A stretch of DNA of 64,000 nt from Promineifilum sp. GTDB taxonomy: Bacteria > Chloroflexota > Anaerolineae > Promineifilales > Promineifilaceae. Below, piece after piece: positions 35,442 to 44,121 of this stretch. The first letter of the stretch is position 1. Each line of letters begins with the position of its first letter. Made by a program: the position numbers and the translations under genes. The notes beneath the pieces were generated by a model. The model worked only from the letters and a program-made list of their open reading frames with translations, was not told the DNA's origin and did no database searches. The DNA is taken from assembly GCA_018058545.1 (NCBI GenBank), contig JAGOZU010000001.1, positions 58,843 to 122,842 of the forward strand, written 5' to 3'.

Positions 35442-36794
35442 ATGACGACCACACTCAGATCCGGCCCCCGAACGGTCTATCTGCCCGACACATCGACGGC
35501 GGCGCTGGCCGAATCGCTGGTCGCGCTGGCCAACGGCGACGGCGGCTATATCGTTCTGGGTGCAGACCTCGACGGCCGGCCGACGAGCGAAATCTGGGAA
35601 GAGGAGGCCGAATTGGCGCTGCGCGAGGCGGCCAATCTCTGCCGGCCGCCCGTGCCCAGCCTGCTCCAGGCGGTAGAGTTACCGTCGGGCAGCTTCATCG
35701 GCATTCAGGTGCCGCGCAGTCTGGAGTTGCACAGCCTGGCCGACGGCCGCGTTCTGGTGCGGCGGCGCGACGAGAATCGGCCGCTGAGCGGGGAGGAGAT
35801 TCGCGCGCTGGCCGCGGGGCGTCCCACGATCGATTTCGAAACCGAGACCGTCCCCGGCGCGAAGCCCGACGATCTGGACACCGATATCCTGCGTGAATAC
35901 CTTGAGAAGCGCGAGCATCGCACCGGCGTTCGAGCCTCCGGCGTATCGCAACTGATGCACGAGATCGGCGCGACCGACCGGGAGGGAAACCCGACGCTGA
36001 TCGGCATATTGCTGTTCGGCCGTAATCCGCAGGCCTTTTTACCCCAGAGTGGCGTCGTCTTCGTCCGCTTCTCGGGCACGGAGCCGCGCGGCGAGGACGG
36101 CGGCATCGGCTACGGCCGCCGCGACGAACTGACCGGTCCCGTGGCGCGGATCATCGAACGCGCCTGGGCCATCGTGTTTGACGAAATGCGCATCGGAGCG
36201 ACGGTCAACGGCCTGGAGCGGGAGGAGTTGCTGGAGTACCCGCGCTTCGCCGTCCGCGAGGCGCTGGTCAACGCCGTGACTCATCGGGATTATCGCATCG
36301 CTGGCCGTCGCATCGAGATTCGCATGTACGCCGACCGGCTGGAGATCATCAGCCCCGGCGGCTTGCCCGGCTATATGACCGTCGATAACCTGGTGGACGA
36401 GCACTTCTCGCGCAACCCGCGGCTGGTGAACGGTTTATTCCAGTGGGGTTTCATCGAGGAGCTGGGATTGGGTATCGACCAGATGATCGAGGAGATGCTG
36501 CAGGCCGGACACCCGTCGCCGGAGTTCCGCGCCACGCCCCACTCGTTCACCGTCGTTTTGTCCAACACACGCGAACGGCCGAGCGCCCCCAAGTGGACGC
36601 GCAGCATGAACGAGCGACAGACGCGCGCCATTCACTTCGTCCGCGAGAGCGGCAGCATCACCAATCGTGAGTATCGCCAGCTTTGTCCCGACGTATCGCC
36701 GGAGACGTTGCGCCTCGATCTGGCCGATCTGGTCGACCGCGGCGTGCTGCTCAAGATCGGCTCCAAGAAGGGCACGTATTACATCCTGAAATAA
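35442..36794 (+). CDS. AlbA_2 (Schlafen-like) / HATPase_c_4 regulator
   Basis: 450 residues from the ATG at 35442 (GGAG 11 nt upstream). The N-terminal AlbA_2 domain is seen in [18 protein letters not shown] and EIRALAAGR. The central GHKL-type ATP-binding part reads [31 protein letters not shown] and [21 protein letters not shown]. The last 60 residues look like a winged helix ([25 protein letters not shown]). The type is usually annotated as a RecG-like helicase or transcriptional regulator, but no helicase motifs exist; a DNA-binding ATP-dependent regulator is more likely. A G/C-rich hairpin (35366-35407) separates it from ppgK. Confidence 0.82.
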   Translation: MTTTLRSGPRTVYLPDTSTAALAESLVALANGDGGYIVLGADLDGRPTSEIWEEEAELALREAANLCRPPVPSLLQAVELPSGSFIGIQVPRSLELHSLADGRVLVRRRDENRPLSGEEIRALAAGRPTIDFETETVPGAKPDDLDTDILREYLEKREHRTGVRASGVSQLMHEIGATDREGNPTLIGILLFGRNPQAFLPQSGVVFVRFSGTEPRGEDGGIGYGRRDELTGPVARIIERAWAIVFDEMRIGATVNGLEREELLEYPRFAVREALVNAVTHRDYRIAGRRIEIRMYADRLEIISPGGLPGYMTVDNLVDEHFSRNPRLVNGLFQWGFIEELGLGIDQMIEEMLQAGHPSPEFRATPHSFTVVLSNTRERPSAPKWTRSMNERQTRAIHFVRESGSITNREYRQLCPDVSPETLRLDLADLVDRGVLLKIGSKKGTYYILK

Positions 36795-36844
36795 CCCGGC
36801 CATCACACCCATGACTTTCTCTACCGGTCTAACCCTGTTTTATC

Positions 36845-36882
36845 CCCAACATATCCCAAACCCGGATTTGGGATATGTTGGG
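36845..36882. repeat. Perfect 16-bp palindrome upstream of the VWA gene
   Basis: CCCAACATATCCCAAA (36845-36860) pairs with 36867-36882 around a 6-nt loop. The right arm also begins a direct repeat, TTGGGATATG twice in tandem. The element ends 3 nt before the first possible ATG (36885). Confidence 0.85.
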
Positions 36883-36908
36883 ATATGTGGATTAGGCTCG
36901 ACGGGGAT

Positions 36909-39800
36909 ATGAGTTTCATCACCCCGCTCGCCCTCATTCTGCTGATTTTGTTGCCCCTCGCCGCCTGGCTGGTGTGGCCGGCATCGCGCCGGCGGGGCGC
37001 GAAACCCCGTTCCGGCTGGATCGGGCTTGGACTGCGCTTGCTCATCCTGGCCCTGGTCGTCCTCAGCCTGGCCGGCACGCAACTCGTACGGGCCGTGAAC
37101 GATCTGGCCGTCGTCTTTCTGGTCGATGTCTCCGATTCGATCGGCAGCGATAACGCCGCCGCGGCCGAGCGTTTCGTGCGGCAGGCCGTCGAGTCAATGG
37201 GGCCGGACGATCGCACCGGGGTCATCCTCTTTGGCGGCGACGCGCTGGTGGAACAACCTTTGCGCGGCAGCGAATGGGCCGGGGATCTGCCACCGTTCAC
37301 CTCCCGGCCGCAACGCATCGCCACCGATCTGGCCGAGGCGATCCGGCTGAGCCTGGCGCTGCTGCCGTCCGATGCCGCCCGGCGGCTGGTCATCCTGAGC
37401 GACGGCGCGGTCACGACCGGCGACACGGCCGAAGCGGTCCGGCTGGCCGCCGCGTCCGGCGTGGCCATCGATGTCATCCCCCTCTCGCGGACGGAGACCG
37501 GCGACGAGATCATTCTGCGCGACGTGCGCGCGCCCGCTCGCGTCGGCCAGGGCGAGACCTTCCGGCTGGACGTAGACGCCTGGAGCACGGCCGCAACCGA
37601 GGCGACGTTGCGCGTGCTGGGCGACGGGGTGGTCATCTATGAGGAAAACGTGCGCCTGCAACCGGGAGCAAACAACTTCGCCGTGCGGCTGCGCGCTGAT
37701 GTGCCGGCCTTCACGCGCTATCGGGTGCAACTCACGCCCTCCGGCACACTCGACACCTACCCGCAAAACAACGAATTGGCGGCCTACACGGAGGTCGTCG
37801 GCCAGCCGCGCGTCCTGGTCGTCGCCGCCGCCGGGGTCGACAAGAGCGGCGAGCCGCTGCCCGACGAGGCCGTCCAGCTGGTCCGGGCGCTGTCGGACTC
37901 CGGGCTAGCGGTCGACCGCGTGACCCCCGCAGAACTGACCCCCGCGACGGCCGATCTGATCAACTACGCGGCCGTCATCCTGGTCAACGTCAACGCCCGC
38001 GAGCTGTCGCCGCGCAAGATGGAAGCGTTGCAGACCTACGTTCGCGATCTGGGCGGCGGGCTGGTGGCCATCGGCGGGGCGCAGAGCTTCGGCATGGGCG
38101 GCTACTTCGGCACACCGCTGGAAGAAACGCTGCCGGTGAACATGCAGATCGACGACCAGGAACGCTTCCCGGCCGTCAGTCTGGTGCTGGTCATCGATCG
38201 TTCGGGCAGCATGGCGGCTACCGAGGGCGGGGTGACCAAGATTCAACTGGCGGCCGAGGGGGCGATACGGGCGCTGGAACTTCTTAACGACTTCGACGAC
38301 ATGACGATCATCCCCGTCGACGAGGCTCCCGATGAGATTATCGGCCCGGTGACGGCCGCCAACCGCGAGGAAGCCATCGAGCAAATGCGCCGAATGGGGG
38401 CCGGTGGCGGCGGCATCTTCGTCCGCACCGGGCTGGAGGCGGCGGCCAAGGCGCTGACCGCCAGCGACAACGAAGTCAGGCACATCATCGTTCTGGCCGA
38501 CGGCGCGGACTCCGAACAAAAAGAAGGCGTGCCGGAACTCATTGAACAATTGACGGCCGAAGGCGTCACCGTGTCCATGGTCAGCATCGGCGCGGGACCG
38601 GATACCGCCTGGCTGCAGCAGATGGCCGAACTGGGCAACGGCCGCTTCCACTTCACCGACCAGGCCGCCAACTTGCCGCAGATCTTCACCCAGGAGACGG
38701 TGGCCATCCAGCGCAACTACGTCATCGAGGAAACCTTCTTTCCCACCCAGGCGGCCGCCGCGCCGGTTCTGCTCGGCATCCACGAGACGCCGGCGCTGCA
38801 CGGCTATGTGGGCACGAGCGCCAAGGCCACGGCCCAGACCTCGCTGATCACCCATCTGCGCGATCCGCTGCTGGCTACCTGGCAATACGGCCTTGGCCGT
38901 TCACTGGCCTGGACTTCCGACGCCACCAGCCATTGGGCGACGGATTGGGTGCGCTGGGACGGCTTCGCCACCTTTTGGAATCAGGCAGTACGCTGGACGT
39001 TCGGCGCGGGAGCGCAGGGCGGGCTGGTCGCCACAGTTCGGCTCGAAGGCGAGACGGCCCGGCTGATCGTCGACGCCCAGGCCAACGGTGAATACCTGAA
39101 CGACCTGGCGCTGACGGCCAACGTCGTCGATCCGGCCGGAAATACCCAACCCATCGCCTTACAGCCGGTCGGCCCCGGGCGCTACGAAGGCGCGTTCACG
39201 CCGTCGGCCGAGGGGGCCTACTTCATCGGTGTCGGCAGCGCGGATGGCGGCTTCCAGACGACAGCCGGATGGGTCCTCGGCTACTCGCCGGAATACGCCA
39301 CGCTGGGGAGCGATCCGGCCTTGCTGGCGTCGCTGGCCGAGAGGACCGGCGGCCGGGTGCTCGATTTGTCCGACGGAATGGCGGCCGTCTTCGAACATAA
39401 CCTCGATGCGGCCCCGGCCGCGCAGCCGATCTGGCCGTGGCTGACGCTGGTCGCGATCCTGCTCCTGCCGCTGGACGTGGCCGCGCGACGCCTCACCATC
39501 ACGCGCCGCGACTGGGAGAGAATGACGAATTTCAAATTACGAAAGACGAATCAAGAGGAACCCACCGAGGAGAAGCGGCCGGAGGGAATGGCGCAGCTCT
39601 TGCGGGCGAAAGAACGAAAGGCAGAGGAGTTACGAGTGACGAATGACGAATTACGAGTGAAAAAAGAGGCGCCGGTGACGGAAAGCGCGCCGCCATCAGT
39701 GGGGGCAACTCAACCGGAGACGGCCGAATCCACCCCGGATGCGTTGTCGTCCGACGCTGAGCCTTTGGCCGCCCGGCTGCGGAAGCGGCGACGCAAGTAA
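36909..39800 (+). CDS. Large membrane protein with two VWA domains and an amidotransferase-like module
   Basis: 963 residues from 36909 (971 from 36885; GGGATATG precedes both). Two N-terminal helices (PLALILLILLPLAAWLVW and LGLRLLILALVVLSL) precede the first VWA domain with MIDAS FLVDVSDSIGSDN. A class I amidotransferase-like segment follows (VLVVAAAGV to GGGLVAIGGAQSFGMGG). A second VWA domain has MIDAS LVIDRSGSMAAT and the helix ADGADSEQKEG. Near the C-terminus a third helix (WPWLTLVAILLLPLDVA) is followed by a charged cytoplasmic tail of about 110 residues whose coding DNA contains heptanucleotide repeats. Similar BatA-type proteins act with MoxR ATPases; none is adjacent here. Confidence 0.82.
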   Translation: MSFITPLALILLILLPLAAWLVWPASRRRGAKPRSGWIGLGLRLLILALVVLSLAGTQLVRAVNDLAVVFLVDVSDSIGSDNAAAAERFVRQAVESMGPDDRTGVILFGGDALVEQPLRGSEWAGDLPPFTSRPQRIATDLAEAIRLSLALLPSDAARRLVILSDGAVTTGDTAEAVRLAAASGVAIDVIPLSRTETGDEIILRDVRAPARVGQGETFRLDVDAWSTAATEATLRVLGDGVVIYEENVRLQPGANNFAVRLRADVPAFTRYRVQLTPSGTLDTYPQNNELAAYTEVVGQPRVLVVAAAGVDKSGEPLPDEAVQLVRALSDSGLAVDRVTPAELTPATADLINYAAVILVNVNARELSPRKMEALQTYVRDLGGGLVAIGGAQSFGMGGYFGTPLEETLPVNMQIDDQERFPAVSLVLVIDRSGSMAATEGGVTKIQLAAEGAIRALELLNDFDDMTIIPVDEAPDEIIGPVTAANREEAIEQMRRMGAGGGGIFVRTGLEAAAKALTASDNEVRHIIVLADGADSEQKEGVPELIEQLTAEGVTVSMVSIGAGPDTAWLQQMAELGNGRFHFTDQAANLPQIFTQETVAIQRNYVIEETFFPTQAAAAPVLLGIHETPALHGYVGTSAKATAQTSLITHLRDPLLATWQYGLGRSLAWTSDATSHWATDWVRWDGFATFWNQAVRWTFGAGAQGGLVATVRLEGETARLIVDAQANGEYLNDLALTANVVDPAGNTQPIALQPVGPGRYEGAFTPSAEGAYFIGVGSADGGFQTTAGWVLGYSPEYATLGSDPALLASLAERTGGRVLDLSDGMAAVFEHNLDAAPAAQPIWPWLTLVAILLLPLDVAARRLTITRRDWERMTNFKLRKTNQEEPTEEKRPEGMAQLLRAKERKAEELRVTNDELRVKKEAPVTESAPPSVGATQPETAESTPDALSSDAEPLAARLRKRRRK
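39520..39661. repeat. Two heptanucleotide repeat blocks inside the VWA gene 3' end
   Basis: Block 1 (39520-39554) and block 2 (39627-39661) each hold five 7-bp units of the form GARTKAC, for example GAATGAC, GAATTAC and GAGTGAC. They are the same family as at 17686-17727, and are translated into the charged tail. Confidence 0.75.
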
Positions 39801-39874
39801 AGACAAACCTGCGCAAGATGAGCCGGGCCGCGCCTGCGACCGGTCACTGCACCCCCCATCCGCGCCCCACGACC

Positions 39875-39918
39875 TTGACCTCGTTCGATCTGTTTTCTAC
39901 AATTGATATAAAGTATCA
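39875..39918 (+). promoter_or_regulatory. Promoter plus Fur/Zur-like box of the metal uptake operon
   Basis: TTGACC (39875-39880), 17 bp, TACAAT (39898-39903). The 15-bp palindrome TGATATAAAGTATCA (39904-39918) abuts the -10 and matches the arms of the Fur-family consensus TGATAATNATTATCA. Repressor binding here would cover the transcription start. The operon's last gene encodes a Fur-family protein. Confidence 0.75.
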
Positions 39919-39963
39919 TTTACTGCTGCCCTTTCGGGCAACGGTTTACAAGGGAAATGCCTC

Positions 39964-41025
39964 ATGATGTCTCCGGCATCCCGGAGTCGGTGGAGGATCG
40001 GGCGTGGAATGAGCGACAGGACGACAAGACGAACAGGCTCAATTCCGGTGCTGCTAACGGGCGCGCTGGTCTTGCTCATTGCTGCCTGCTCCCCAACACC
40101 GGCCGCCGGCGACACCGGCGACGAGCCGCTCCGGTTGCCGGTCGTCGAACCGATGACGGCCGCGGGCGAACGGCTTCAGGTCGTGGCGACGACCAGCATC
40201 ATCGGCGACGTCGTCCGGCAGGTGGGCAGCGAGGCTATCGACCTGACCATCCTCATGCAGCCGGGACAAGACCCCCACAGCTACCAGCCGGGCGCGGCCG
40301 ACCTGACCGCCGTGGCCGACGCTGATCTCATCTTCATGAACGGGTGGAATCTGGAAGAGGCGCTGGTGGGCGATCTGGTCGCCATCGGGCGGGATGCGAC
40401 CGTGATCCCCGTCTCGGCGGGCATCGTGCCGCGCCTCCTGAGCGAAGACGACGAGCATGACGGCGAGAGCCACGCCCACGGGCCGGTCGATCCGCATGTC
40501 TGGCAAAGCGTACCCAACGTGATCCGCTGGGTCGAGAACATCCGGCAGGTGCTGAGCGCGGCCGATCCGGCCAACGCCACACGCTACGAGGCCAACGCGG
40601 CCGCCTATAGCCGGAGCCTGCAACGACTGGACGACGACCTGCGCGTCACCCTGGCGGCCATCCCTGAAGAGCGGCGCGTCCTGGTGACCAATCACGACAA
40701 TCTTGGATACTTCGCCGACGCCTACAGCTTCGAGGTGGCGGGCACGATCATCCCCTCCATCAGTTCGCTGGCCGAACCATCCGCGGGCGAGCTGGCCCGA
40801 CTGATCGGAGCCATGCGCTCGCGGGGCATCTGCACCCTAATCCTGGAGGCGACGGCCGCCGGGCAGGTGGCCCGGACGCTGAAAAACGAGTTGACCGATT
40901 GCGACGAAGTCCGGCTGGTGATGCTCTACGCCGACGCACTTGGCCCGCCGGGAAGCGGCGCGGAGAGCTACATCGGAATGATGCAAACCAACGCCGCGGC
41001 GCTGGTCAAGGGGTTAAATCCATGA
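39964..41025 (+). CDS. Zinc/manganese ABC transporter substrate-binding lipoprotein
   Basis: 353 residues from 39964 (AGGGA 8 nt upstream; ATG at 40009 also possible). Lipobox LIAAC. Cluster A-I metal-site features: QDPHSYQPGAADL, DPHVWQSVPNV, LVTNHDNLGYFADAY and a C-terminal acidic site. An intervening His/Asp-rich loop (DDEHDGESHAHGP) is typical of zinc-binding ZnuA proteins. It captures metal outside the membrane for the permease encoded downstream. The stop overlaps the ATPase start by 4 bp (ATGA). Confidence 0.9.
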   Translation: MMSPASRSRWRIGRGMSDRTTRRTGSIPVLLTGALVLLIAACSPTPAAGDTGDEPLRLPVVEPMTAAGERLQVVATTSIIGDVVRQVGSEAIDLTILMQPGQDPHSYQPGAADLTAVADADLIFMNGWNLEEALVGDLVAIGRDATVIPVSAGIVPRLLSEDDEHDGESHAHGPVDPHVWQSVPNVIRWVENIRQVLSAADPANATRYEANAAAYSRSLQRLDDDLRVTLAAIPEERRVLVTNHDNLGYFADAYSFEVAGTIIPSISSLAEPSAGELARLIGAMRSRGICTLILEATAAGQVARTLKNELTDCDEVRLVMLYADALGPPGSGAESYIGMMQTNAAALVKGLNP

Positions 41026-41849
41026 AACGAACGATCCATATGCCCCACGAACCGGGGACGCCGGCGCTCGAAATGCAGGATGTCTGGGTCAACTACGCCA
41101 GCCGTCTGTCGCCGGGCAACGGCGGGGCGAGGCACGCGCTGGAGGCCGTCACCTTTCGCGTGGAGCGCGGCGAGCGCGTCGCCGTCGTAGGGCCAAACGG
41201 CGCGGGCAAAAGCACCCTGTTCAAAGTCATCGCCGGGACGTTACGCCCCGACCGCGGCCGCGTGACCATCTTTGGCCACGGCCCGGCCGGTCATTTCTGC
41301 ATCGCCTACGTGCCCCAGCGCAATCAGGTCGACTGGAATTTCCCCGTGACCGTCGAGGACGTCGTCATGATGGGGCGCGTGAGGCAGATCGGCTTGCTGC
41401 GGCGGCCGGGCAAGTCCGACTGGGCGACCGTCCATGCCGCCCTGGAGCGGGTCGACGCGGCCGCCCTGACCCACCGGCAAATCGGCGAGCTGTCGGGCGG
41501 CCAGCAGCAGCGCGTCTTTTTGGCCCGCGCCCTGGCCCAGGAGGCGGAACTGGTGCTGATGGATGAACCGCTCAACGGGCTGGATATCCCCACCCAGGAG
41601 GCGATCATCGGCATCCTCGACGACCTGCGGCGCGACGGCGTCACTGTCTTGCTGGCCACCCACGATCTCGATCTGGCCGCCGAGCGCTTCGACCGCATCA
41701 TGCTGCTCAACCGGCGCGTCGTGGCCTTCGATAAACCGGGGGCGGCTCTGCAATCCGGCAATCTGCTGCATGCCTATGGCGGCCATCTTCACCGCGTCGA
41801 AGACGGCGACGGGCTGCTAATCACCGACACCTGCTGCGACGGAGAATAA
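41022..41849 (+). CDS. znuC: Metal ABC transporter ATP-binding protein
   Basis: 275 residues. Walker A GPNGAGKST, Q-loop YVPQRNQVDWNFPVTVEDVV, signature LSGGQQQR, Walker B LVLMDEP and switch His in LLATHDLDL. The Q-loop context is that of Mn/Zn/Fe(II) importers. The start overlaps the binding-protein gene by 4 bp. The symbol assumes zinc; manganese is possible. Confidence 0.88.
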   Translation: MKRTIHMPHEPGTPALEMQDVWVNYASRLSPGNGGARHALEAVTFRVERGERVAVVGPNGAGKSTLFKVIAGTLRPDRGRVTIFGHGPAGHFCIAYVPQRNQVDWNFPVTVEDVVMMGRVRQIGLLRRPGKSDWATVHAALERVDAAALTHRQIGELSGGQQQRVFLARALAQEAELVLMDEPLNGLDIPTQEAIIGILDDLRRDGVTVLLATHDLDLAAERFDRIMLLNRRVVAFDKPGAALQSGNLLHAYGGHLHRVEDGDGLLITDTCCDGE

Positions 41850-41857
41850 AACCCGCG

Positions 41858-41871
41858 TCATTCGTCATATC
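41858..41871. repeat. Two heptanucleotide units between ATPase and permease genes
   Basis: GTCATTC and GTCATAT lie in the 23-bp gap and overlap the first permease codon region upstream. Same family as 17686 and 39520. Confidence 0.45.
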
Positions 41872-41872
41872 T

Positions 41873-42733
41873 ATGAACTGGCTACTCGAACCTCTGCAAT
41901 ATGATTTTATCGTTCGCGCCCTGCTGGCGGCCGTCGTCGTCGGCCTCGTCTGCTCCATCCTTGGCGTCTACATCGTACTGCGCGGCATGGCCTTTCTGGG
42001 CGACGCCATGGCCCATACCATCCTGCCGGGGGTGGTGATCGCCTTTCTGCTGGGCTGGCCGCTGGCCGTCGGCGCGCTCATCATGGGCGTCCTGACGGCA
42101 CTGGGCATCGGCGCGCTGACCGAGCGCACGTCGCTGAAGGAGGACACAGCCATCGGCGTCATCTTTGCCGGGTTGTTCGCGCTGGGCGTGGCCATGCTCT
42201 CGGCCCGCAGCAGCTACAGCATCGACCTGGCCCACTTCCTGTTCGGCAACATGCTGGGCGTCTCGACGGGCGATCTCATCCTGACATCCGCACTGGGCTT
42301 CATCGTCCTCGCGCTCATCTACCTGTTCTACAAGGAGTTTCTCGTCCTGTCATTCGACCCGCTGCTGGCCGAGACGCTCCGCCTGCCGACGAGATTTCTC
42401 AACTACCTGCTCCTGATGCTCATCGCCGTGACCATCGTCGTCGCCCTGCAGGTGGTCGGCGTGGCCCTCATGCTGGCTATCCTGGTGACCCCGGCCGCAT
42501 CCGCCTCTTTCCTGACGCGCCGGCTGCCGTCGATGATGATCGTCTCGGCGGCCATCGGCGTGTTCTCCGGCGTGGCCGGGATTTACGCCTCGTATTACCT
42601 CAATATCGCCTCCGGCCCGGCGGTCGTGCTGGTGGCCACGCTGGTATTTCTGGCCGTACTGGGGCTGGCGGCCCTGCGCGGCCGCCGCTCCCCCCCGGCG
42701 ACGGGTCTGGAAGCAGGCCCGGAGGCTCCATGA
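41873..42733 (+). CDS. znuB: Metal ABC transporter permease (ABC-3 family)
   Basis: 286 residues with eight or nine membrane helices. ABC-3 features are LRGMAFLGDAMAHTILPGVV and the late VVGVALMLAILVTPAASA. It forms the channel with the ATPase above. The stop and the start of the repressor gene overlap by 4 bp, so all four genes are translationally linked. Confidence 0.9.
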   Translation: MNWLLEPLQYDFIVRALLAAVVVGLVCSILGVYIVLRGMAFLGDAMAHTILPGVVIAFLLGWPLAVGALIMGVLTALGIGALTERTSLKEDTAIGVIFAGLFALGVAMLSARSSYSIDLAHFLFGNMLGVSTGDLILTSALGFIVLALIYLFYKEFLVLSFDPLLAETLRLPTRFLNYLLLMLIAVTIVVALQVVGVALMLAILVTPAASASFLTRRLPSMMIVSAAIGVFSGVAGIYASYYLNIASGPAVVLVATLVFLAVLGLAALRGRRSPPATGLEAGPEAP

Positions 42734-43167
42734 CCGGGACAGCTTCGAGCAATAATCCGGCCGCTGTTCTGGCGGCTCGCGGCTACCGGCTGACGGCCGC
42801 GCGGCGGGTCATTCTGGACGTGCTGCTCGAAAGCGGCGGACATCTGACGGCCGACGAGCTAACGGGACTGGTGCGGCAACGCTCGACGGCCGTCGGCCGC
42901 ATGACCGTCTATCGCACCCTCGACCTGCTCTGTGACCTGGGTTTGCTGCGGCCGGTCTATCAGGGCACCGGCGCGGCGCATTACATCCTGATGCACGGCG
43001 GCCGGCACCATCACCTCATTTGCACCGGCTGCGGCCGGATCTTCGAATTCGACGAGTGTGACCTGGACGACGCGCCCGACCGGATCGCCCAACGGTTCGA
43101 CTTCGAGGTGCGCGGGCACCTGCTGGAGCTGTATGGGACGTGCGCGGATTGTGGGCTAAAAGGATGA
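42730..43167 (+). CDS. Fur-family metal-responsive repressor (Zur-like)
   Basis: 145 residues. The winged helix (YRLTAARRVILDVLLESGGHLTADEL, GRMTVYRTLDLLCDLGLL) is followed by the metal core: GGRHHHLICTGCGRIFEFDE and the second CxxC in TCADCG. Two CxxC pairs form the structural zinc site. Encoded in the operon it should control, with a Fur-like box at the promoter. Zur is the best guess from the transporter type. Confidence 0.87.
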   Translation: MTGTASSNNPAAVLAARGYRLTAARRVILDVLLESGGHLTADELTGLVRQRSTAVGRMTVYRTLDLLCDLGLLRPVYQGTGAAHYILMHGGRHHHLICTGCGRIFEFDECDLDDAPDRIAQRFDFEVRGHLLELYGTCADCGLKG

Positions 43168-43278
43168 AACGGCCGGGTTTCGCAATCTCCGCAATCGGTT
43201 AATCAGGCAGCGCCCTATCCGACCAAACTCTCCAACCGATCGATCTGCTTTATTTTCCCTTTCGGCGTGGCTGTTTGC

Positions 43279-43614
43279 TTACCTGCGGTTGACTCGTACC
43301 AGCTTTTGGCGCATGTCTGATTCCTGGATGAGCGCCGTATGGACGCGCCTCGCCAGCGCCACAAAGTCGGGGTCGAAGGTGCAGGCGAGGATGCCGGCGT
43401 GCGGTCTGCCCGCGTTGTGGAGCAAGATGAAGTGACGTCGGTTAAGTGTTATCAGAACCCGTTGCTGTTCGGCTGCGAATGCTAGCACGGATTCATCCGG
43501 CAAGGCCTGGTCTGCACGGCCCGTTTCCTGGATAGTTAGTACATCATGTCCCAGACGCCGAAGTTCAAGGACCGCCGGTAGCGGGAAGTTCTCGTTGCTA
43601 TAGAGTGACGCCAT
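43279..43614 (-). CDS. DUF5615 PIN-like toxin
   Basis: 111 residues. LYSNENFPLPAVLELRRLGHDV at the start and VLITLNRRHFILLH in the middle match DUF5615. The first motif has Asn-Glu where the other copy (13540) has Asp-Glu. It follows its DUF433 partner after 2 bp. Confidence 0.83.
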   Translation of the reverse strand: MASLYSNENFPLPAVLELRRLGHDVLTIQETGRADQALPDESVLAFAAEQQRVLITLNRRHFILLHNAGRPHAGILACTFDPDFVALARRVHTALIQESDMRQKLVRVNRR

Positions 43615-43616
43615 GT

Positions 43617-43946
43617 CTACGCCGTTTCGTTGTCGATGATTTGTTCGTCAATCTCGTCCCGAAATGCCCGATAGTAGGCCCAGGCGTTCGTCAAGTCCTC
43701 AGCCCTTAATGCGGGGTAGGCGCGCAATATGTCGGCTTCCGGTGTCCCCAGTTGCCGGGCGCGGACGAGGAGCCATACCGGAATTCGTGTGCGCACCAGC
43801 CGTGGCTCGCCGCCGCTGACATCCGGGTGGCTCTCGATACCCGGAAAGGCCCCGCCCAAATCACGGGCAACCCATTGCAGCACTTGGGCCTTCTCGGCCG
43901 GGGTGAGTTGAGCCAGCAGTTTTTCTGTTTCGTGTAAGGCATCCAT
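43617..43946 (-). CDS. DUF433 antitoxin-like protein
   Basis: 109 residues. The N-terminal 35 residues are a helical extension absent from the copy at 13301. The DUF433 core then reads HPDVSGGEPRLVRTRIPVWLLV and DILRAYPALRAEDLTNAWAYY. It is the upstream member of a toxin-antitoxin pair. Confidence 0.83.
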   Translation of the reverse strand: MDALHETEKLLAQLTPAEKAQVLQWVARDLGGAFPGIESHPDVSGGEPRLVRTRIPVWLLVRARQLGTPEADILRAYPALRAEDLTNAWAYYRAFRDEIDEQIIDNETA

Positions 43947-44121
43947 GTCGCCTGTATATTATCACATTATGGAGCAGAGGGCTGTGTTCATAGCCGAGCT
44001 GTAACTCGGAAAGTCAAATCGGCCGAGACGCATCTTTATTGGCCCACTCACCGGAGACGCGATAATCTTGGCTCGGTCTGAACTTCAAGGACACACAGGA
44101 TCACGCATCAATCCAATCGGC

